From positions 1 through 19,329 of the forward strand of contig CAMDGJ010000024.1 in NCBI GenBank assembly GCA_945897545.1: a stretch of DNA of 19,329 nucleotides. The letters run 5' to 3'. Shown piece after piece: positions 16,260 through 19,329 of this stretch. Positions within the stretch are counted from its first letter, which is position 1. The number at the start of each line of letters is the position of its first letter. The position numbers and the translations under genes are program-made. The notes beneath the pieces are model-generated. The model was not told where the DNA came from. It ran no database searches and was given only the letters and a program-made list of their open reading frames with translations. The DNA comes from Flavobacterium psychrophilum (GTDB lineage: Bacteria; Bacteroidota; Bacteroidia; Flavobacteriales; Flavobacteriaceae).

Positions 16260-16296
16260 TTAACCCTGACAGGGTTTCAAACCCTGTCAGGGTTAA
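16260..16296. repeat. Long perfect palindrome, CCCTGACAGGG type
   Basis: TTAACCCTGACAGGGTTT and its exact reverse complement flank a single central base, an 18-bp inverted repeat. Each half contains its own smaller palindrome (CCCTGACAGGG and CCCTGTCAGGG), so alternative folds are possible. It sits between the convergent dusB and permease genes, where a terminator is expected, but lacks a clear T-run on either side. From memory the CCCTGACAGGGTTT motif recurs in flavobacterial intergenic regions, so this may be a mobile palindromic repeat doing terminator duty. Confidence 0.75.
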
Positions 16297-16306
16297 TGCA
16301 AAAATC

Positions 16307-17506
16307 TTAATCCAACAAATTCTTACTCACTCTGCTACTCGCAATCAACGAAGCGATAAACCCAAGTGTGATAATGGTTGCTAAAACAATCAATACGTTT
16401 TCGATAGAAAAAACCACAGGATAAGCAAGTGTAGGTGTAATCATTATTAATTCGAAATGCTGCTGTAATAACACGATAGCAATTCCTAAAGTCAACCCAA
16501 TAATTCCGCCAAAAACACTCAATAAAGTGCCTTGCAGTAGAAATATTTTGCGCAAATCCTTGATTTCGGTTCCCAGATTTAATAGTGTTTTCAGGTTTGA
16601 TTTCTTATCAAGAATCATCATAATCAGTGCACCAATGAGGTTGAAAAGAGCAATGATAATAACCAAAGTAAATATTAAATAGACCGCAAGATTCTCAGTA
16701 TTCAACATTTTATACAAGGATTCGTTGAGTTGAGCTCTATTCTTGATGGTAACTTTATTGTTGAAAATAGTTTGTAGTGAATTTGTAATGACTGTTTCAT
16801 CAGCATCTTTTTTGAACTTGAGTTCAATTCCCGAAATTTGATTGGATTTATATTCTAGTAGTTCTTGGGCCAGTCCCAAATCTGCAAAAACATATTTAGA
16901 ATCCAAGTCTTCACTTATGGCATAAATTCCAACAGGAAACACTTCCATTTCATTAAAAGCTTCAGCAGGATTTTCGATTGCTCCTTTCCCAGGTTTTGGA
17001 ACTAAAATAGCCAACGAATTGTTGAAATCGAGCAATCCCAGCGAAAATTTTTGAGCAATTCCGTAACCCACAACAACTTCATCTGTATTTGGTTTTAACC
17101 AATTGCCGTTGTAAAGAGTTTTTTTAATTGCGTTTACTTTATTATAAACAGAATCGACACCTTTTAAATAAGTAACTTCTTGCTTTCCGTTAAAAGTAAA
17201 TAAAACACGCTCTTCTAGTATTTTGCTATACGAAGCTACTCCTTCGATTTCTTTGATTTTGTTTTCTTGGATTGGAGAAACAAAAAAGGATTTTCCTAAA
17301 GTGCTGCTTATTTTTATATCCGGATCGATATTATTGGAGAAGGAAAGGCTAAACACTTTCAAGCCACTAAAAACGGATAAAACAACGAACAAAGCCATTG
17401 CGCCAATAATTATCCCCATACTGGCAATGCGATTTATTATATTAATAGCGTTGTTTTTGCTGTTGCTAAAAATATAACGTTTGGCTATGTAAAGAGGAAA
17501 ATTCAA
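16307..17506 (-). CDS. LolC/LolE-like ABC transporter permease (FtsX/MacB family)
   Basis: This 399-aa inner-membrane protein has the four-helix MacB/LolE topology: one N-terminal helix (about 28-50), a large periplasmic domain (about 51-270), and three C-terminal helices (about 275-299, 322-348, 370-391). The N-terminus (YIAKRYIFSNSKNNAINIINRIASMGI) and the LDKKSNLKTLLNLGTEIKDLRKIFLLQG coupling region between helices 2 and 3 resemble LolC/LolE, which release lipoproteins from the inner membrane with the ATPase LolD. No ATPase is encoded nearby, so it would work with a subunit made elsewhere. It starts 3 nt after the rbfA stop and is co-transcribed with it. Confidence 0.88.
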   Translation of the reverse strand: MNFPLYIAKRYIFSNSKNNAINIINRIASMGIIIGAMALFVVLSVFSGLKVFSLSFSNNIDPDIKISSTLGKSFFVSPIQENKIKEIEGVASYSKILEERVLFTFNGKQEVTYLKGVDSVYNKVNAIKKTLYNGNWLKPNTDEVVVGYGIAQKFSLGLLDFNNSLAILVPKPGKGAIENPAEAFNEMEVFPVGIYAISEDLDSKYVFADLGLAQELLEYKSNQISGIELKFKKDADETVITNSLQTIFNNKVTIKNRAQLNESLYKMLNTENLAVYLIFTLVIIIALFNLIGALIMMILDKKSNLKTLLNLGTEIKDLRKIFLLQGTLLSVFGGIIGLTLGIAIVLLQQHFELIMITPTLAYPVVFSIENVLIVLATIITLGFIASLIASSRVSKNLLD

Positions 17507-17509
17507 ATT

Positions 17510-17902
17510 TTATTGAAATCTACGTTTGTCTAAAAGATCACGGTTTTCGATAGGATTTTCTTTGGAAGACAAAGCATTGTCAATTTTTTCGATGTAGTCT
17601 AATGAGTCATCTATAAAAAAAACTAAATTGGGGACTTTTCGCAACTGTAAACGAACACGCTGGGATAAATCGTGCTTGATTAATTTGGAATTCGTTTTTA
17701 TTGCCACTAAAGTTTCTTTGGCTTTTTCTTGGGGGAATATGCTTAAATGAACCGTTGCCACTGATAAATCAGTAGTTACGATAACCTTGGATACCGAAAT
17801 TATTAAATTTGTAAGTCCGTTTTTTCTCACTTCACCTTGTAGGATGTCGACCAAATCTTTTTGGATAACTCCTCCTATTTTTTTCTGTCTATTTGTTTCC
17901 AT
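17510..17902 (-). CDS. rbfA: Ribosome-binding factor A
   Basis: This 130-aa protein helps mature the 30S subunit and 16S rRNA 5' end, and matters during cold adaptation. It has the RbfA KH-like fold: METNRQKKIGGVIQKDLVDILQ, a middle TDLSVATVHLSIFP strand, then LRKVPNLVFFIDDSLDYIEKID, the family signature near the C-terminus. I chose ATG 17902; the upstream extension of the frame to 17950 runs through the promoter and short repeats. It is the first gene of a two-gene unit with the permease. The -7 element ends 4 nt before ATG, so the message should be leaderless or nearly so. Confidence 0.92.
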   Translation of the reverse strand: METNRQKKIGGVIQKDLVDILQGEVRKNGLTNLIISVSKVIVTTDLSVATVHLSIFPQEKAKETLVAIKTNSKLIKHDLSQRVRLQLRKVPNLVFFIDDSLDYIEKIDNALSSKENPIENRDLLDKRRFQ

Positions 17903-17906
17903 TGTG

Positions 17907-17935
17907 CAAAAATACAATTTTTTTAGTGCTGCAAA
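17907..17935 (-). promoter_or_regulatory. rbfA promoter
   Basis: TATTTTTG (17914-17907) fits TAnnTTTG and TTTG (17935-17932) lies 17 nt upstream, inside a tandem 8-mer repeat. Only 4 nt separate the -7 box from the ATG. Confidence 0.68.
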
Positions 17936-18035
17936 GGCGCAAAGGCGCAAAGTTTAGATTTAAAGCTGTCAAAGTGTCGATTTTGTACCCTTACTTTTAT
18001 TTATATTTACATAAAATTCTCGTCTTTGCGCCTTT
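17931..18035. repeat. CTTTGCG-type short repeats between rbfA and the epimerase gene
   Basis: At 17931-17952 the 8-mer GCAAAGGC is repeated nearly three times in tandem. At 18024-18035 CTTTGCGCCTTT is the exact reverse complement of AAAGGCGCAAAG within that tandem, so the gap carries an inverted pair. A related TTTGTG/TTTGCG run lies at 3011-3045. Because TTTG is also the -33 box, these repeats could contribute promoter elements. Confidence 0.6.
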
Positions 18036-18054
18036 CAGGCAAAATAGTAAAAAA

Positions 18055-18456
18055 ATGAAAAAAATTGAACACATAGGTATTGCAGTCAATAATTTAGAAG
18101 AGGCTTCACTAATTTACGAAAAACTTTTTGGGGCACCAGCATACAAACTGGAAGAAGTCGCCAGCGAAGGAGTGAAAACAGCTTTTTTTATGAGCGGTCC
18201 GAACAAAATTGAACTCCTTGAAGCTACAAACCCAGAAAGTTCCATTGCTAAGTTTATTGCAAAAAAAGGGGAGGGGATTCATCATATTGCTTTTGATGTT
18301 GAAGATATACTGCTTGAAATTAGCCGTTTAAAAAATGAAGGTTTTGTCATTCTTAATGAGGTTCCAAAAAAAGGAGCTGATAATAAGTTAGTTGCCTTTT
18401 TGCATCCAAAAAGCACCAATGGTGTTTTGATAGAATTGTGTCAGGAAATAAAATAG
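18055..18456 (+). CDS. mce: Methylmalonyl-CoA epimerase
   Basis: This 133-aa vicinal-oxygen-chelate protein interconverts (R)- and (S)-methylmalonyl-CoA in propionate metabolism, between methylmalonyl-CoA mutase and propionyl-CoA carboxylation. The fold's two repeats begin KIEHIGIAVNNLEEA and EGIHHIAFDVEDI. Candidate metal ligands are His6, a Glu in IELLEATNP (Glu54 or Glu56), His77 and Glu127 in GVLIELCQE. The start ATG 18055 gives the standard N-terminus. It is divergent from rbfA and followed by a tRNA gene. The mutase is not in this window. Confidence 0.93.
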   Translation: MKKIEHIGIAVNNLEEASLIYEKLFGAPAYKLEEVASEGVKTAFFMSGPNKIELLEATNPESSIAKFIAKKGEGIHHIAFDVEDILLEISRLKNEGFVILNEVPKKGADNKLVAFLHPKSTNGVLIELCQEIK

Positions 18457-18558
18457 TTTCGATTTTCTCGTATGACTTTAAGGAAAAATTTAATAACCAG
18501 TAGGTTCCGTTTTTAAATGTCATATAATACAATAATATAAAAATCAATTTCAAATTTA

Positions 18559-18590
18559 TTTGCATCAAATATAAAATTGTAGTAATTTCG
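18559..18590 (+). promoter_or_regulatory. tRNA promoter
   Basis: TTTG (18559-18562), 20 nt, then TAATTTCG (18583-18590), one base off TAnnTTTG. The tRNA begins 13 nt later. Confidence 0.6.
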
Positions 18591-18603
18591 CAACCTCGAT
18601 AAA

Positions 18604-18677
18604 GGTCCTATAGCTCATTCGGTTAGAGCAACTGACTCATAATCAGTAGGTGCTTGGTTCGATTCCAAGTGGGACCA
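18604..18677 (+). tRNA. tRNA with CAT anticodon: elongator Met or Ile2 (lysidine-type)
   Basis: This 74-nt cloverleaf is complete. The acceptor stem is GGTCCTA / TGGGACC with discriminator A73, the D-arm is GCTC/GAGC, and the anticodon stem ACTGA/TCAGT holds loop CTCATAA, anticodon CAT. The T-arm is CTTGG/CCAAG with loop TTCGATT. CCA is not encoded. The pair G1-C72 rules out initiator tRNA-fMet. C4-G69 and C5-G68 are pairs that favour lysidine synthase recognition in Escherichia coli tRNA-Ile2, whereas Escherichia coli elongator tRNA-Met has U4-A69 and A5-U68. Ile2 is therefore a real alternative to Met. A promoter and a terminator flank it, so it is a single-gene unit. Confidence 0.93.
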
Positions 18678-18687
18678 CAATAATCAA

Positions 18688-18717
18688 AAGACTTCACAGT
18701 AATGTGAGGTCTTTTTT
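18688..18717 (+). terminator. Terminator of the tRNA gene
   Basis: AAGACTTCACA pairs with TGTGAGGTCTT (one G-U pair) around the loop GTAA, followed by more T. It starts 11 nt after the tRNA 3' end. Confidence 0.88.
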
Positions 18718-18910
18718 GTTTATACAACCCAAATTTAGTAAAAAATAGTATTAACTGGAAATTTAGTGGCAGTTAATAGGCAGTTAATTTATTTTTTCTA
18801 TTTACCCTATCATTTCATTTTCAATTATAAATTCAATAGCATCATAAATTTTTATAAATTGCAGTAAATTTAATTTGTAATTCAAACAAAAGATTTTAAA
18901 AATACAAAAT

Positions 18911-19165
18911 ATGGTGCCTAATGAACAAAACAAAAATGGCTTATTGAGCACAAGTGTTTCATTTGAATATGTAAAAGCAAGACTTAGTATCAATACCGAA
19001 CAACTTCAGTGCCCTCAGTGTGACTTGCAATCTGATAATTTAAATTGGTTTGAATTTCGCACTCCTGATGCTTCTTGGAGACATTTAGCTGGGAGACAAG
19101 GTTTTTGTGCAGAATGTCCTGAATGCAATATAGAGGTACAGAATATTGTCACCAAAATGAGTTAA
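18911..19165 (+). CDS. Small zinc-ribbon protein, unknown function
   Basis: This 84-aa protein has two Cys pairs, CPQC (Cys34, Cys37) and CAECPEC (Cys66, Cys69, Cys72), as in a single zinc ribbon. Between them lies WFEFRTPDASWRHLAGRQGF; a similar spacing of aromatic, Trp and AGR/CGR residues is familiar from small uncharacterised Bacteroidota zinc-ribbon proteins. No signal peptide, membrane segment or partner gene is visible. It starts at ATG 18911 after a long A+T-rich gap. It could be an isolated accessory gene next to the tRNA. Function is not proposed. Confidence 0.62.
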   Translation: MVPNEQNKNGLLSTSVSFEYVKARLSINTEQLQCPQCDLQSDNLNWFEFRTPDASWRHLAGRQGFCAECPECNIEVQNIVTKMS

Positions 19166-19248
19166 AATAAAACACAATTGCAAGAAGAATAGTTTGCACA
19201 TATTTGCTTGTGAAACTAAGCAAAAAATAACACCTAAAAGAAGTACGG

Positions 19249-19282
19249 CAGCCACCAGCAGCATGGTAATATGGCTGTTTTT
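19249..19282 (+). terminator. Possible terminator after the zinc-ribbon gene
   Basis: CAGCCA pairs with TGGCTG, with a small CCA/TGG hairpin inside the loop, and five T follow. It is 84 nt after the stop codon. The rest of the stretch to the window end shows no gene. Confidence 0.3.
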
Positions 19283-19329
19283 GGCTTAATTTAGTCTTGA
19301 TCTATTTTATCACTTTTTATTTCTTATTT

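Noticed and set aside
16260..16296. Calling the palindrome a simple rho-independent terminator
   Set aside because: Position fits, but neither side has the expected T-run and the nested palindromes are unusual, so it is listed as a repeat with possible terminator function.
18802..18993. A 63-codon minus-strand frame with a protein-like end (IKIYDAIEFIIENE)
   Set aside because: It overlaps the zinc-ribbon gene start on the other strand, has no promoter or homology I recognise, and arises in A+T-rich DNA where such frames are common.
1..19329. CRISPR array, insertion sequence or prophage
   Set aside because: No regularly spaced direct repeats, transposase, integrase or phage structural gene is visible in any part of the window.

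Overview
The window looks like a chromosomal segment of a Flavobacterium-like member of the Bacteroidota. The DNA is A+T-rich and genes lack recognisable Shine-Dalgarno sequences. Several genes are preceded by the Bacteroidota promoter signature (TAnnTTTG, sometimes with TTTG 17-21 nt upstream). The gene content (single-anchor SdhCAB, one-chain glycyl-tRNA synthetase, methylmalonyl-CoA epimerase, Ig-like lipoprotein, LolC/E-type permease next to rbfA) is typical of flavobacteria.

Region 1 (1-3000) is the end of a succinate dehydrogenase operon, sdhC (3' tail only), sdhA and sdhB, closed by one or two hairpin terminators. Region 2 (3010-5490) holds an omega-amidase-type nitrilase and a large Ig-like lipoprotein that converge and overlap by 15 bp. 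Region 3 (5500-8215) is the accessory-looking stretch. It has a minus-strand operon of a small lipoprotein N-terminus, a HExxH metallopeptidase and a cysteine-rich lipoprotein. The first two are probably one gene split by a one-base frameshift. Beside them lies an XRE-type regulator remnant with an in-frame TGA.

Region 4 (8215-11300) has comF, glyS with a perfect bidirectional terminator, and a small predicted outer-membrane beta-barrel protein. Region 5 (11300-15075) has thiL, a RelE/ParE-type toxin with its antitoxin, lepA, and a G+C-richer element of about 140 nt that looks like a dispersed, structured Bacteroidota repeat. Region 6 (15240-18456) has dusB, a long perfect palindrome, a LolC/E-like permease coupled to rbfA, and divergent methylmalonyl-CoA epimerase, with short CTTTGCG-type repeats between the last two. 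Region 7 (18559-19329) has a CAT-anticodon tRNA with promoter and terminator, then a small zinc-ribbon protein.

Most of the window is ordinary core metabolism and translation (glyS, lepA, dusB, rbfA, tRNA). The items most worth a second look are the structured repeat at 14936-15075, the split metallopeptidase lipoprotein and its cysteine-rich neighbour, the decayed XRE regulator, the toxin that can only start at TTG, and promoters so close to start codons that rbfA and the antitoxin should be transcribed almost without leaders. I found no CRISPR array, insertion sequence, or clear previously undescribed multi-gene system.
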